A DNA stretch of 44,562 nucleotides, taken from positions 1-44,562 of the forward strand of contig JAAYVD010000076.1 of the NCBI GenBank assembly GCA_012517355.1. Reading direction: 5' to 3'. Of the stretch, positions 1 to 7,977 are shown piece after piece. Every line of letters begins with the position of its first letter. The first letter of the stretch is position 1. The notes beneath the pieces were generated by a model, which ran no database searches, was not told where the DNA came from, and saw only the letters and a list, made by a program, of their open reading frames with translations. A program made the translations under genes and the position numbers. Origin of the DNA: Candidatus Rifleibacteriota bacterium. GTDB lineage: Bacteria; Muiribacteriota; Ozemobacteria; Ozemobacterales; Ozemobacteraceae.

Positions 1-10
1 AAGGCTTGCC

Positions 11-180
11 GAAGGGGCTTTGCCCCTTCACCCCACCAGGGCCGATGGCCCTGGACCCTTTCTGCTGGCGAGGTGAACGCTGACGCGTTCACCTCGCGGA
101 AGCTCCGCTTCGCGGTTCGTTTGCCCTGGACCGGACGGTAGCTTTTTTCCTGCCTGCCGAACGCGGAGCGTTCGGCAGGC
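11..180. repeat. cluster of perfect GC-rich hairpins
   Basis: Four perfect inverted repeats lie in 170 bases: 11-18 with 22-29, 36-43 with 47-54, 68-80 with 85-97 (13 bp, four-base loop), and 152-164 with 168-180 (13 bp, three-base loop). None has a T-tract, so they look like dispersed palindromes rather than simple terminators. The 152-180 hairpin and the sequence after it recur in diverged form at 28782-28875. No gene is seen in 1-441. Confidence 0.75.
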
Positions 181-332
181 GGGCCGCCCAGGCCGTGTTT
201 CTCTGCTGACGAGGCGGGTTTCAACCTGGCGTGTGCCCTGCCCCTCACCCCTTGTACCTGGAACCGCGGTGGGTTACCATGTGGGCCATGACCTGCATGA
301 CTTACGGACCCACCGCCCTGAGGCCCAGGGGA

Positions 333-420
333 TGACCCGACCGGCACGATGTCGGAAGGGCTTCCCCTTTGCCGCCACGGATCGCGGCGCGAAACGAATG
401 CGTCGCGCATCGCCAGGGGT
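333..420 (+). repeat. REP-like dispersed repeat, copy 1
   Basis: This is a copy of a repeat of about 90 bp built from two short stems: CCGAC...GTCGG followed by GCCGCC...GGCGGC, then a GCGAAAC block. Related copies are at 15902-15995, 19821-19888 (opposite strand), 26553-26640, 34173-34270 and 37575-37620. An ATG at 349 lies inside the repeat and opens the cytochrome frame, which argues against it being the real start. Confidence 0.7.
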
Positions 421-441
421 CCGCCCTGGCCTCCCTCACCC

Positions 442-1449
442 ATGACCGGCATCCCACGCTGTGGGCGCAGCGCCGTTGGGGTGCTGGCCGTCCTCGGCCT
501 TGCCGCGTGCCTCGCCGGAGCCGTCTGGGCGGTGACCGCCAACCTGCGCTTCTCGCACCGCACCCACTATGACCAGAACGTGGCCTGCGAGCGCTGCCAC
601 GTGCTGGCCGACCCCGCCTCGCCACCCCCGACGCCGGCCGGCTGGGTTCCGCTGCAGCCGTCCCGCGTCATGCGCGGCGTGGAACCGGCCGCGGGGGGGG
701 CAGGCGACCCGCTCGCCGACCCCGTCGCCGGTCGCCTGCCCGCGACGCCCGGTGACGGAGCCCCTTCCATCACGATCGACGGTGAGCCCGGCCCGGCCAC
801 CGATTCCGCAGCTGGCACGCCCCCCGGTCCCGCCGCCCTCGACGGCCCACCCGATGCGGCCTCCGCCCCGCCCGCCCTGGCGCCGACCTTCGGCCGGCCC
901 CCCGAGAAGACCTGCCTGACCTGCCACCCGCGCAGCCGGCACGGCAAGGAGTGCGGCCTCTGCCACCTCGGCCGGCCCATGCCCACCGAGCGCGACCGTA
1001 AGAGGCTTCCCGAGGGCATCCGGTTCCCCCACGAAGCGCACAAGGACACCGACTGCCTCGACTGCCACCCCCGCGTCACCGACTGGGAGACCCTCGACGG
1101 CACCATGCAGGACCACCGCATGGAGGGCTGCCTGAAGTGCCACACGGGCGTCAAGGTCAAGCGCGACTGCACCCTGTGCCACGACCCGACCCCGCACCCC
1201 AAGGACCACGTGCGGAACTTCGAGGAGAAGCACGGCCTGGCCTACCGTGCCGACCCGCACCGGTGCCGCACCTGCCACGAGGACTCGAGCTGCGTTGCCT
1301 GCCACGCCCAGCGCCCCCGCAGCCACACCCTGGCCTGGGTCAGCCGCCGCCACGGCCTCACCGCCGCCAGCCGCCCCGACTCCTGCAAGGCCTGCCACAC
1401 CGACCCCGGCGTCTGCCTGCGCTGCCACGACAGCAACCGCTTGCCCTGA
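442..1449 (+). CDS. membrane-anchored decaheme c-type cytochrome
   Basis: The protein has 335 residues and ten CxxCH heme-binding motifs (CERCH, CLTCH, CGLCH, CLDCH, CLKCH, CTLCH, CRTCH, CVACH, CKACH, CLRCH). A single hydrophobic N-terminal segment (about residues 10-32) is either an uncleaved anchor or a signal peptide, so the hemes should face the periplasm. The heme spacing and extra His residues resemble cytochrome c3/c7-type multiheme proteins used in respiratory electron transfer. About 85 Pro/Ala-rich residues separate heme 1 from heme 2, giving an isolated N-terminal heme and a compact nine-heme C-terminal part. The start at 442 is chosen because the upstream in-frame ATG (349) lies in a repeat; no strong ribosome site precedes either one. 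No oxidoreductase partner is adjacent, so the donor and acceptor are unknown. Confidence 0.9.
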   Translation: MTGIPRCGRSAVGVLAVLGLAACLAGAVWAVTANLRFSHRTHYDQNVACERCHVLADPASPPPTPAGWVPLQPSRVMRGVEPAAGGAGDPLADPVAGRLPATPGDGAPSITIDGEPGPATDSAAGTPPGPAALDGPPDAASAPPALAPTFGRPPEKTCLTCHPRSRHGKECGLCHLGRPMPTERDRKRLPEGIRFPHEAHKDTDCLDCHPRVTDWETLDGTMQDHRMEGCLKCHTGVKVKRDCTLCHDPTPHPKDHVRNFEEKHGLAYRADPHRCRTCHEDSSCVACHAQRPRSHTLAWVSRRHGLTAASRPDSCKACHTDPGVCLRCHDSNRLP

Positions 1450-2112
1450 GGGGCCGCCCATCCTCGCTCCCCCCCCCAATCCTTCGCTCCTTTCGTTCCA
1501 GCATCCATCCCTCCAACCTTCCCCATTTTCCTTCCCCAACCAGATCTTGCGCCAAATGCTCCTGCCCCCCCGAGCGGGTCGTCCCCGCTCTCCCCTTCCC
1601 CCAATTCACCCCTTCACCTTTTCCCTCGTTCCTCCGTCCTTCGTTCCTCCTTCCTCCGTTCCTCTTCCCTTCGTTCCCCTTTCCTTCGCTCCTTTCATCC
1701 CATCATCCATCCCTCCAACCTTCCCCATTTTCCTTCCCCAACCAGATCTTGCGCCAATTGCTCCTGCCCCCCCGAGCGGGTCGTCCCCCCTCTCCCCTTC
1801 CCCCAATTCACCCCTTCACCTTTTCCCTCGTTCCTCCGTCCTTCGTTCCTCCGTCCTTCGTTCCTCCGTCCTTCGTTCCTCCGTCCTTCGTTCCTCCGTC
1901 CTTCGTTCCTCCGTCCTTCGTTCCTCTTCCTGCCGTCCCCCTGTTTCCCTTTCCTTCCGTTCCTTCGCTTTTTTCTCCTCACTTCCCATCCTGATCCTTC
2001 TACTTCGATCCCTCTTTCTCCCGTTCCCCATTCCGCCGGACGTCCGACCCCCGATCGCCATTCCCGGGGACCTCTTCCCCCTCCCCTTCGCTGGTGGTAT
2101 CATGGATGAACG
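1450..2112. repeat. polypyrimidine tract with nested duplications
   Basis: This 660-base stretch has almost only C and T on the plus strand. A 149-bp block at 1502-1650 is repeated nearly exactly at 1704-1852 (offset 202). Inside the second copy starts an array of six identical 15-bp units (TTCCTCCGTCCTTCG) at 1831-1920; the first copy has only about one and a half units. Open frames across it are low-complexity and not credible genes. Near-pure pyrimidine tracts can form triplex or unusual DNA structures; that role is only inferred. Confidence 0.9.
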
Positions 2113-3423
2113 ATGACCGAACTGGCACCCTACCTGCGGAATCTCGTCGAAGAGCGCCTTCCCGAGCTCCTCCTGTTGTTCGAGGACTGCCTGAAGATCC
2201 AGTCCTTCAGCGGCCGGGAACAGGGGCTCGCCAACCTCCTCCTCGACTTCTTCCGGCGCCACCACCTGCCAGCCGCCCGCACCCCGCGCGGCAGCGTCGT
2301 CGCCCTGCTCGCCCCCGCCGCCATCTCCCCCGGCGGCCTGCCCCCCAGCCTGCCCGATGCCGAGGCGGTCGCCCGCCTGAACAGCCTGCTCCAGACCGTC
2401 CGGAACCAGAAACTCCCCGTCCTCGCCTTCAACGCCCACATGGACGTCGTCGAACCCGGCGAGGGAACGCGATGGGAACACCCCCCCTTCGCCGCCACCA
2501 TCGCCAACGACCGGGTCTACGGCCGCGGCACCTGCGACATGAAGGGGGCGCTGGCCACCATGGCCATGTCGCTGGTCCTGGCCCAGGCTTTGTCCGCCGA
2601 CCGGCCACTGCAGCGCGCCATCCTCGCCTGCTTCGTCACCGAGGAGGAAGCCGGGGAAGGCCTCGCCTTCAAGGAGATCATCCACGACCTGCAGTGGCGC
2701 CCCGACGCCGTCATCCTCGGCGAACCCTCCGAGATGCAGATCGCCCGCGGCCAACGCGGCAAGCTCGAGTTCCTGCTGCATGCCCACGGCAAGCGCGCCC
2801 ACACCTCCGTCCCGGAGGTCGGCGAGAACGCCGCCTACAAGATCGCCCGCGCCATCCTGTCGGTCGAAGCCCTGGACCGGGGCGAGTTCCGGGCCGTCGG
2901 CCCCGACCCCCAGAGGCTCCTCGAGCGCTCCACCCTGGTCGCCACCTCGTTCCGCACCGTCCCCTTCACCAAGTCGAGCGTTCCCGACAACGCCGAGGCC
3001 CACGTCACCGTCCGCCTCGCCAAGGGCGAGACCTTCGAGAGCATCAAGCAGAAGCTGTTCGACCGCGGCGGCTGGCCCGAGGTCGACATCGACCTGGTCA
3101 CCTACCGCGGCCGGTCCTACACCGGCCAGGAGGCCGACTGGCCCGCCTGCCACCCGGCCTGGGAGGTCCCCGCCTCCCATCCCTTCTTCGCCTTTTTGCG
3201 CGGCGCCATGCGCGACATCCTGGCCCGCGACCCCACCGACCGCATCTGGCCGTTCTCCACCGACGGCGTCTACAGTGCCGGCCACGAGGGCATTCCCACC
3301 CTCGGCGTCGGCCCCGGCCGCGAGGACGTCGCCCACGTCGTCGACGAATACGTCGAGATCGGCCACCTGCGCGAAGCGCTGGCGCTCTACTCCTTCCTTC
3401 CCTTCGCCCCCGGCACGTTCTGA
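2113..3423 (+). CDS. M20-family zinc hydrolase, YgeY-like
   Basis: The protein has 436 residues and the order of motifs of M20 metallohydrolases: AHMDVV (first metal His and catalytic Asp), RGTCDMKG (bridging Asp), VTEEEAGEG (catalytic Glu pair), GEPSE, and a late GVGPGREDVAH segment that supplies the last His. The blocks RGQRGK, TFFST-like 'FSTDGV', and the C-terminal GPG...AH context resemble YgeY of the selenium-linked ygeW-ygeY-ssnA group more than ArgE or DapE. The family removes acyl or carbamoyl groups from amino-acid-like substrates in the cytoplasm; the substrate here cannot be read from sequence. The usual YgeY neighbours (transcarbamylase, SsnA, selenium-dependent genes) are absent. 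The ATG follows the polypyrimidine tract with only a weak ribosome site. Confidence 0.85.
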   Translation: MTELAPYLRNLVEERLPELLLLFEDCLKIQSFSGREQGLANLLLDFFRRHHLPAARTPRGSVVALLAPAAISPGGLPPSLPDAEAVARLNSLLQTVRNQKLPVLAFNAHMDVVEPGEGTRWEHPPFAATIANDRVYGRGTCDMKGALATMAMSLVLAQALSADRPLQRAILACFVTEEEAGEGLAFKEIIHDLQWRPDAVILGEPSEMQIARGQRGKLEFLLHAHGKRAHTSVPEVGENAAYKIARAILSVEALDRGEFRAVGPDPQRLLERSTLVATSFRTVPFTKSSVPDNAEAHVTVRLAKGETFESIKQKLFDRGGWPEVDIDLVTYRGRSYTGQEADWPACHPAWEVPASHPFFAFLRGAMRDILARDPTDRIWPFSTDGVYSAGHEGIPTLGVGPGREDVAHVVDEYVEIGHLREALALYSFLPFAPGTF

Positions 3424-3630
3424 GACCGGCCACCGACGCGTCGGAGGCGGCCACGGGGTCCGCCCCTCCAGGAAATGCCGCCCAGCCCTGTTCCTCCCCG
3501 CGCCGGTTGGTCACGCCCAGGCACAGGTTTCCGGGTGATCCATGTCCATCCGTGTTCCATGGCCGTGCCACCTGCACCCATCGGACGAACAGCCTGAAGC
3601 CCCCCTTCTTTCCGGCATCCGGAGAAGGGG

Positions 3631-3659
3631 TTGACCTTCGGGCCCACCTCTCCTAGACT
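3631..3659 (+). promoter_or_regulatory. sigma70-type promoter for carbamoyltransferase
   Basis: TTGACC (3631-3636) and TAGACT (3654-3659) are separated by exactly 17 bases. They lie 31 bases before the ATG at 3690, with an AGGAGGGGA ribosome site between. This is one of the clearest promoters in the window. The gap 3424-3630 before it holds no gene; 3535-3565 carries a phrase similar to the repeat at 7642. Confidence 0.7.
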
Positions 3660-3689
3660 GGGCACATCGCGAATGCCAGGAGGGGAACC

Positions 3690-5420
3690 ATGGGCACCAC
3701 CATTCTCGGCGTCAACTCCGCCTACCACGAGTCGTCGGTCTGCCTGCTGCGCGACGGCGTCATCCTCAACGCCGTCGAGGAGGAGCGGTTCAACCGCATC
3801 AAGCACGCCAAGCAGAGCCGCGTCGACAACCCCGACGAGCTGCCGGACCAGGCCCTCGAGTGGTCGCTGCGCGCCGCCGGCATCACCCCCGAGCAGATCG
3901 ACCACGTGGCCTTCTCCTTCGATCCCGAGGAACGGCTGCGGGGCAACCGCAACCTGGGGGAACAGGGCATCCCCGCCGGTGACTACGGCACCCCCGAAGG
4001 CGAGGAGACCTTCCACCGCCACCTGTACAAGGCTGCCGCCGAACTGAAGCGCCGCTTCCCCAAGGCCCAGTTCCACTTCCTGCGCCACCATCTCTGCCAC
4101 GCCGCCAGCACCTTCTTCCCCTCGCGCCACGAACAGGCCGCCGTGCTGGCCATCGACGGCATCGGCGAATTCAACACCACCTGGATGGGCATCGGCGAGG
4201 GCAACACCCTGAAGGCCATCCACGAGGTCCCCTATCCGCATTCCCTGGGCTTCGTCTGGGAGCGCATGTCCGAGCACCTCGGGTTCGACGTCTACGGCGG
4301 CCCCGGCAAGGTCATGGGCTACGCCTGCATCTCCGACCCCATCGGCGAGGACAGCGGCATCGACTACGCCGAGCGCTTCCGCCGCGTCATCCGCCTCACC
4401 GACACCGGTTTCACCGTCGACAACGACGTCATGCGGTTCCGCACCCGCGACTTCAGCGGACTCGAACCTCTGTTCGGACCCCGCCGCACCAGCATCGTCG
4501 ACCGGTTCGAGGAGGCCAGCATCGCCGCCGGCCTGCAGACCGTCACCGAAGAGGTCTTCATCCACCTCGCCAAGATCCTGTACCGCAAGACCGGCCTCGA
4601 AGCCCTCTGCCTCGCCGGCGGCGTCGCCCTCAACTGCGTGGCCAACGCCCGCCTCCTGCGCGAGACCCCGTTCAAATACCTGCACGTCATGCCCGCCGCC
4701 AACGACGCCGGCACCGCCGTCGGCGCCGCCGCCTACCTGTGGTGCCAGACGCTCGGGAACAAGACCCGCCCCCGCCTCGACCACACCTACCTCGGCCCCG
4801 AATACACCCCGGCCGAGATCGAAACCGCCCTCGCCACCGCCGGGTTGAAAGCCGGACAACCCGACGACCTGCCCCGCCAGGTCGCCCGCATGGTCTACGA
4901 CGGCAAGGTCGTCGCCTGGTTCCAGGGCCGCCTCGAGTTCGGGCCCCGCGCCCTCGGCAACCGCTCCATCCTGGCCGACCCCAGCCGGTTCGACGTCCGC
5001 TCACGGCTCAACTACAAGGTCAAGGAACGGGAGAGCTTCCGGCCCTTCGCCCCCAGCGTCCTGCCCGGCGACCTCGGCCGCCACCTGCAGGCCCCCGCCG
5101 ACACCGACGCCGCCGAGTACATGCTGCTCGCCCTGCCCGTCGTCGAACCCCGCGACGTCCAGCGCATCCCGGCCGTGGTGCAGGAAAACGGCATCACCCG
5201 CACCGCCACCGCCCGACCCCACGTGGTGCGCCCCGAGGTCAACCCGATCTACGCCCGACTCCTCCAGGAGATGAAGGCCCTGTCCGGCCTCGGCATGGTC
5301 CTCAACACCTCGTTCAACATCAGCGAGCCGATCGTCGCCACCCCCGAACACGCCATCGCCACCTTCCAGAAGTCGCGCATGGACGCCCTCGCCATCGGCC
5401 CCTTCCTCGTCAAACGGTGA
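3690..5420 (+). CDS. NodU/TobZ-type O-carbamoyltransferase
   Basis: The protein has 576 residues, normal for this family. It begins with the ASKHA-fold phrase ILGVNSAYHESSVCLL and an EEERFNR block. It has the metal-binding RHHLCHAAS motif (around residue 132) typical of the Kae1-like carbamoyl-adenylate-forming domain, AIDGIGE, and CLAGGVALNC. It ends with the C-terminal family signatures FGPRALGNRS, VKERESFRPFAPS and LNTSFN. Members move a carbamoyl group from carbamoyl phosphate, through carbamoyl-AMP, to a hydroxyl on a sugar or natural product. No glycosyltransferase or biosynthetic cluster is nearby, so the acceptor is unknown. It has its own promoter and an excellent ribosome site (AGGAGGGGA). 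Confidence 0.92.
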   Translation: MGTTILGVNSAYHESSVCLLRDGVILNAVEEERFNRIKHAKQSRVDNPDELPDQALEWSLRAAGITPEQIDHVAFSFDPEERLRGNRNLGEQGIPAGDYGTPEGEETFHRHLYKAAAELKRRFPKAQFHFLRHHLCHAASTFFPSRHEQAAVLAIDGIGEFNTTWMGIGEGNTLKAIHEVPYPHSLGFVWERMSEHLGFDVYGGPGKVMGYACISDPIGEDSGIDYAERFRRVIRLTDTGFTVDNDVMRFRTRDFSGLEPLFGPRRTSIVDRFEEASIAAGLQTVTEEVFIHLAKILYRKTGLEALCLAGGVALNCVANARLLRETPFKYLHVMPAANDAGTAVGAAAYLWCQTLGNKTRPRLDHTYLGPEYTPAEIETALATAGLKAGQPDDLPRQVARMVYDGKVVAWFQGRLEFGPRALGNRSILADPSRFDVRSRLNYKVKERESFRPFAPSVLPGDLGRHLQAPADTDAAEYMLLALPVVEPRDVQRIPAVVQENGITRTATARPHVVRPEVNPIYARLLQEMKALSGLGMVLNTSFNISEPIVATPEHAIATFQKSRMDALAIGPFLVKR

Positions 5421-5458
5421 CCCCCAGCCACACCAACCGCCCCGGCCGGCCCCCGCGC

Positions 5459-5602
5459 GGGGAACGCGGCAGCGTTTCCCGCGCCGGCACCCGGGATCCA
5501 AGGGCCTCCGGCCCTTGGTGGGGAGGCCGGGAGGGGCAAAGCCCCTCCCCCCTGGTCTTCCCGCGCCCCCTGGTCTTCCCGCGCCCCCTGGTTTTTCCCG
5601 TT
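5459..5602. repeat. intergenic hairpins plus 18-bp tandem repeat
   Basis: Perfect stems occur at 5498-5506/5510-5518 and 5529-5537/5541-5549. They are followed by two exact 18-bp units (5548-5565 and 5566-5583, CCCCCTGGTCTTCCCGCG) and a third degenerate unit at 5584-5600. The block fills the gap between the carbamoyltransferase and the radical SAM gene and may attenuate or stabilise read-through transcripts (inference). Confidence 0.75.
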
Positions 5603-5646
5603 CCAGGGATTTCCCAGCGGTCCTCTCTCTGCCAGGCACGCCCGGC

Positions 5647-6618
5647 ATGAGCCACGCCAACGGCGATCCGCGCCAACCCGTCTGGGTGGAGCGCGCCCCC
5701 ACCAGCCTCGACGGGCAGCCGACCGACCGCCTGCTGTTCATCTTCCGGGCGGTGGGCTGCACCTACGCCCGCCGCCCGGAAGGCGGTTGCACCATGTGCG
5801 GGTTCACCCCCATGACCCTGCCGGCCGGCCAACTCACAGACGCCGACCTCATCGCCCAGTTCGACTCGGTCTTCGCCGACCCCGCCCGCCTCACCGGCAT
5901 CGGCCAGGCCGACCTCTACATGTCGGGCTCGTTCCTCGCCGACGACGAGATGCCCCCACCCGTCCGCGACCACGTCTTCCGCCGGCTCGCCGCCCTCGGC
6001 CTGCGCCGCGTCCTCATCGAGTCCCGCCCCGAGTTCATCACCGCCGCCGCCCTGCGCGAGGCGGCCGTGCTCCCCCCCGGCGTCCTCGAGGTGGGAATCG
6101 GCCTCGAGAGCGCCGACGACCACATCCGCGAGGTCCTCATCCGCAAGGGCTTCGGCCGCGCCGCCTTCGAACAGGCCGCCGCCCAGCTCGCCCGCGCCGG
6201 CGCCCGCCTCCTCGTCAACGTCCTGCTCAAGCCCCTCGGCGTGACCGACGACGCGGCCGCCGTCGCCGACGCCGTGGCCACCGGCCGCTACGTCTTCGAC
6301 CTGGCCCGCCGCCTGGCCCTGCCCACCCGCGTCGCTTTGCAACCGGTCTTCGTCGCCCCCGGCACCCCCCTCGAGCGCGAGTTCCTGGCCAGTCGCTACC
6401 AGCCCCCAAGCCTCTGGTCCGTCGTCGCCGCCGTACGCGGGCTCCACCCCCTTGGCGAAACCACCGTCGGCCTCAGCGACGAAGGCCTGGAACCGCATCG
6501 CGCCCCCGCCGGCTGCCCCCGCTGCGACGCGGCCTTGCGCACCGCCCTGCGCGAGTTCAACCGCCACCGCTCCCTCGCCGTGTTCGACGGCCTGTCCTGC
6601 CCCTGCCAGAAGGGATGA
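5647..6618 (+). CDS. RaSEA-like radical SAM protein (TIGR01210-type)
   Basis: The protein has 323 residues. The Cys cluster is C-x9-C-x2-C in the form GGCTMCGF near residue 48, matching the GC..GCTMCGY style of the archaeosine-synthesis radical SAM protein RaSEA. Further family landmarks follow in order: SGSFLADDE, IESRPEF, GIGLES, IRKGF, LLKP, and YQPPSLWSV near the C-terminus. A late Cys set (CPRC, CPC) may bind metal. In Archaea RaSEA works with ArcS to make archaeosine at position 15 of tRNA; bacteria do not have archaeosine, so the role here is open. An earlier in-frame ATG (5515) lies in hairpin repeats and encodes low-complexity sequence, so the ATG at 5647 is preferred although its ribosome site is weak. 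Family assignment is by remembered motifs. Confidence 0.8.
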   Translation: MSHANGDPRQPVWVERAPTSLDGQPTDRLLFIFRAVGCTYARRPEGGCTMCGFTPMTLPAGQLTDADLIAQFDSVFADPARLTGIGQADLYMSGSFLADDEMPPPVRDHVFRRLAALGLRRVLIESRPEFITAAALREAAVLPPGVLEVGIGLESADDHIREVLIRKGFGRAAFEQAAAQLARAGARLLVNVLLKPLGVTDDAAAVADAVATGRYVFDLARRLALPTRVALQPVFVAPGTPLEREFLASRYQPPSLWSVVAAVRGLHPLGETTVGLSDEGLEPHRAPAGCPRCDAALRTALREFNRHRSLAVFDGLSCPCQKG

Positions 6619-6716
6619 GGGACAGCCCAACCTTCCCCTACCCCTCCCCCACGCCTGGAACGAAGCGGCGCCGGAGCGGACCGCGACAGACCGCCGCGCC
6701 CGTGACCTGCCATAAA

Positions 6717-6773
6717 CGGAAAGCCCCCAGAGAAGCCCGCCAGGGACGGCGGGACTTCCGCTGAGGGTTTCCG
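6717..6773. terminator. bidirectional hairpin between convergent genes
   Basis: A two-part stem has an outer pair CGGAAAGCCC (6717-6726) with GGGTTTCCG (6765-6773) and an inner pair GAAGCCCGCC with GGCGGGACTTC around 6732-6757. It sits between the plus-strand radical SAM gene and the minus-strand cyclophilin gene, where a shared terminator is expected. There is no T-tract on either side. Confidence 0.6.
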
Positions 6774-6797
6774 GGGGAACCAGAACCCGGGCGGGAC

Positions 6798-7478
6798 CTA
6801 CTTCTCCTCGATCGTCACCTTCTGCAGCACGGGCGGGTCCTTCGGTTTGCTGGGCTCGCCCGAGGCGCTCGGCCCGACCTCGACCGAGCTGATCTTCAGC
6901 ACGACGTCCATGCCCTCGACCACCTTGCCGAACTGGGTGTAGTTGGGCCGGGAATCGAGCCGCCTGGCGCCGTCACCGTTGCAGATGAAGAACTGGCTGC
7001 CCTGGGTGTTGGGGCCGGCGTTGGCCATGGCCACGATGCCCGCCTCGTAGGACCGCTTCACCGGCAGTTCGTCGTCGAACCGGTAGCCGGGGCCGCCCAT
7101 GCCGGTGCCATCCGGGTCGCCGCCCTGGATCATGAAATCCTTGATGATCCGGTGGAAGATCGTGCCGTCGTAAAACCCTTCCCGCGCCAGGAAAACGAAG
7201 TTGCCGACGGTGCGGGGGGCATCCTTGGCGAACAGCTCGACCTTGACGTCGCCCAGGCTGGTCTTCAGCGTCGCCACGTAGGTCTTGGCCGGATCGAGGG
7301 CGATCGCCGGCGGCGTCGGCCAGGACTTCTTCGCGGGCGCACCCGCCGGGGCGGGAACCGCGGCGGGGGTCTCCACCGCGGGGGAGACCGACGCGGGCGG
7401 CACGACCGGCTCTTCGGCGAGGGCGCCGGGAACCACGACCACCAGGGCGAGCACGACCAACAACCAGCACTTTGCCAT
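6798..7478 (-). CDS. exported cyclophilin-type peptidyl-prolyl isomerase
   Basis: The protein has 226 residues. Residues 1-21 form a signal peptide (hydrophobic run ending ALA), followed by a Pro/Ala-rich linker to about residue 50. The cyclophilin domain shows FHRIIKDFMIQGGDP (catalytic Arg in FHRI), GPNTQGSQFFI, and a Tyr-Thr-Gln-Phe-Gly substitute for the usual HLDG.HVVFG segment. It should catalyse cis-trans isomerisation of prolyl bonds during folding of envelope proteins. A ribosome site (GAAGGAAC) is adjacent to the ATG, and a 17-bp-spaced promoter lies upstream at 7536-7564. Confidence 0.92.
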   Translation of the reverse strand: MAKCWLLVVLALVVVVPGALAEEPVVPPASVSPAVETPAAVPAPAGAPAKKSWPTPPAIALDPAKTYVATLKTSLGDVKVELFAKDAPRTVGNFVFLAREGFYDGTIFHRIIKDFMIQGGDPDGTGMGGPGYRFDDELPVKRSYEAGIVAMANAGPNTQGSQFFICNGDGARRLDSRPNYTQFGKVVEGMDVVLKISSVEVGPSASGEPSKPKDPPVLQKVTIEEK

Positions 7479-7535
7479 GTTCCTTCAGACTCCTGTTTCC
7501 GGGAATTTCCGGGCGTGGCGCCCGGATCGTGAACA

Positions 7536-7564
7536 TGTATGCCACGGAATCCCCGTGGTTTCAA
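7536..7564 (-). promoter_or_regulatory. promoter of cyclophilin gene with palindromic spacer
   Basis: Read on the minus strand: TTGAAA (7564-7559), a 17-base spacer, then CATACA (7541-7536). The spacer itself is an inverted repeat, CCACGG-N5-CCGTGG (7542-7558), placed where a bound regulator would block polymerase. The start codon is 58 bases downstream. Confidence 0.5.
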
Positions 7565-7641
7565 GCCCCCCCGGCCTCCATGATCGACGATGCAGACAGG
7601 CGGATGTCCGCTGGGACATCCCCCAACCATTCTCCGCTCCT

Positions 7642-7750
7642 GATTCCTGCCTGGCCAACGTCACCCACCAGGAGACCCCTCCCCGCTTCCGATCCGCTCG
7701 ATCGGCGTCCATCCGCGTTCAACCGCGGCCTGATCCTCTTGGACTTTTTC
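7642..7750 (+). repeat. dispersed repeat B, copy 1
   Basis: The block starts GATTCCTGCCTGGCCAACG and continues with a CCAGG, CCCTCCC, CGATCCG, GCGT-CATCCGCG pattern. The same order of phrases is found at 9587-9735. The gap 7479-7977 otherwise holds only the cyclophilin promoter and an untranslated leader; no gene is seen. Confidence 0.6.
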
Positions 7751-7977
7751 CTGGCAAAACCCAAGCAAAGCGGATCCCCGTGTCCGCCCCTGCCGGACGT
7801 GGCCAACCGGGTTTTCCAGAGCCATGGCCGCCTCCAGGGTGGCTTCCACCTTCGAATCCCGGAGTCTGCCATGGTCAGCGGAATCCTCGCCATTTCAACC
7901 TGGATCTGGCATGATGGTGGCGACCCCAGGTCACTTCCAGGGGTTGCCCATATCATACTTTTCGGAGGATACGGACC

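Noticed and set aside
1831-1920. Six regular 15-bp repeats as a possible CRISPR array
   Set aside because: Units are contiguous without spacers and no cas gene is present; it is a simple tandem repeat in a pyrimidine tract.
2113-5420. Selenium-metabolism cluster suggested by the YgeY-like hydrolase
   Set aside because: No SsnA, xdh, selD or transcarbamylase genes are seen nearby; the neighbour is a NodU-type carbamoyltransferase of a different fold.
5515-5646. Extended N-terminus of the radical SAM protein
   Set aside because: The extra 44 codons translate hairpins and an 18-bp tandem repeat; family similarity begins after 5647.
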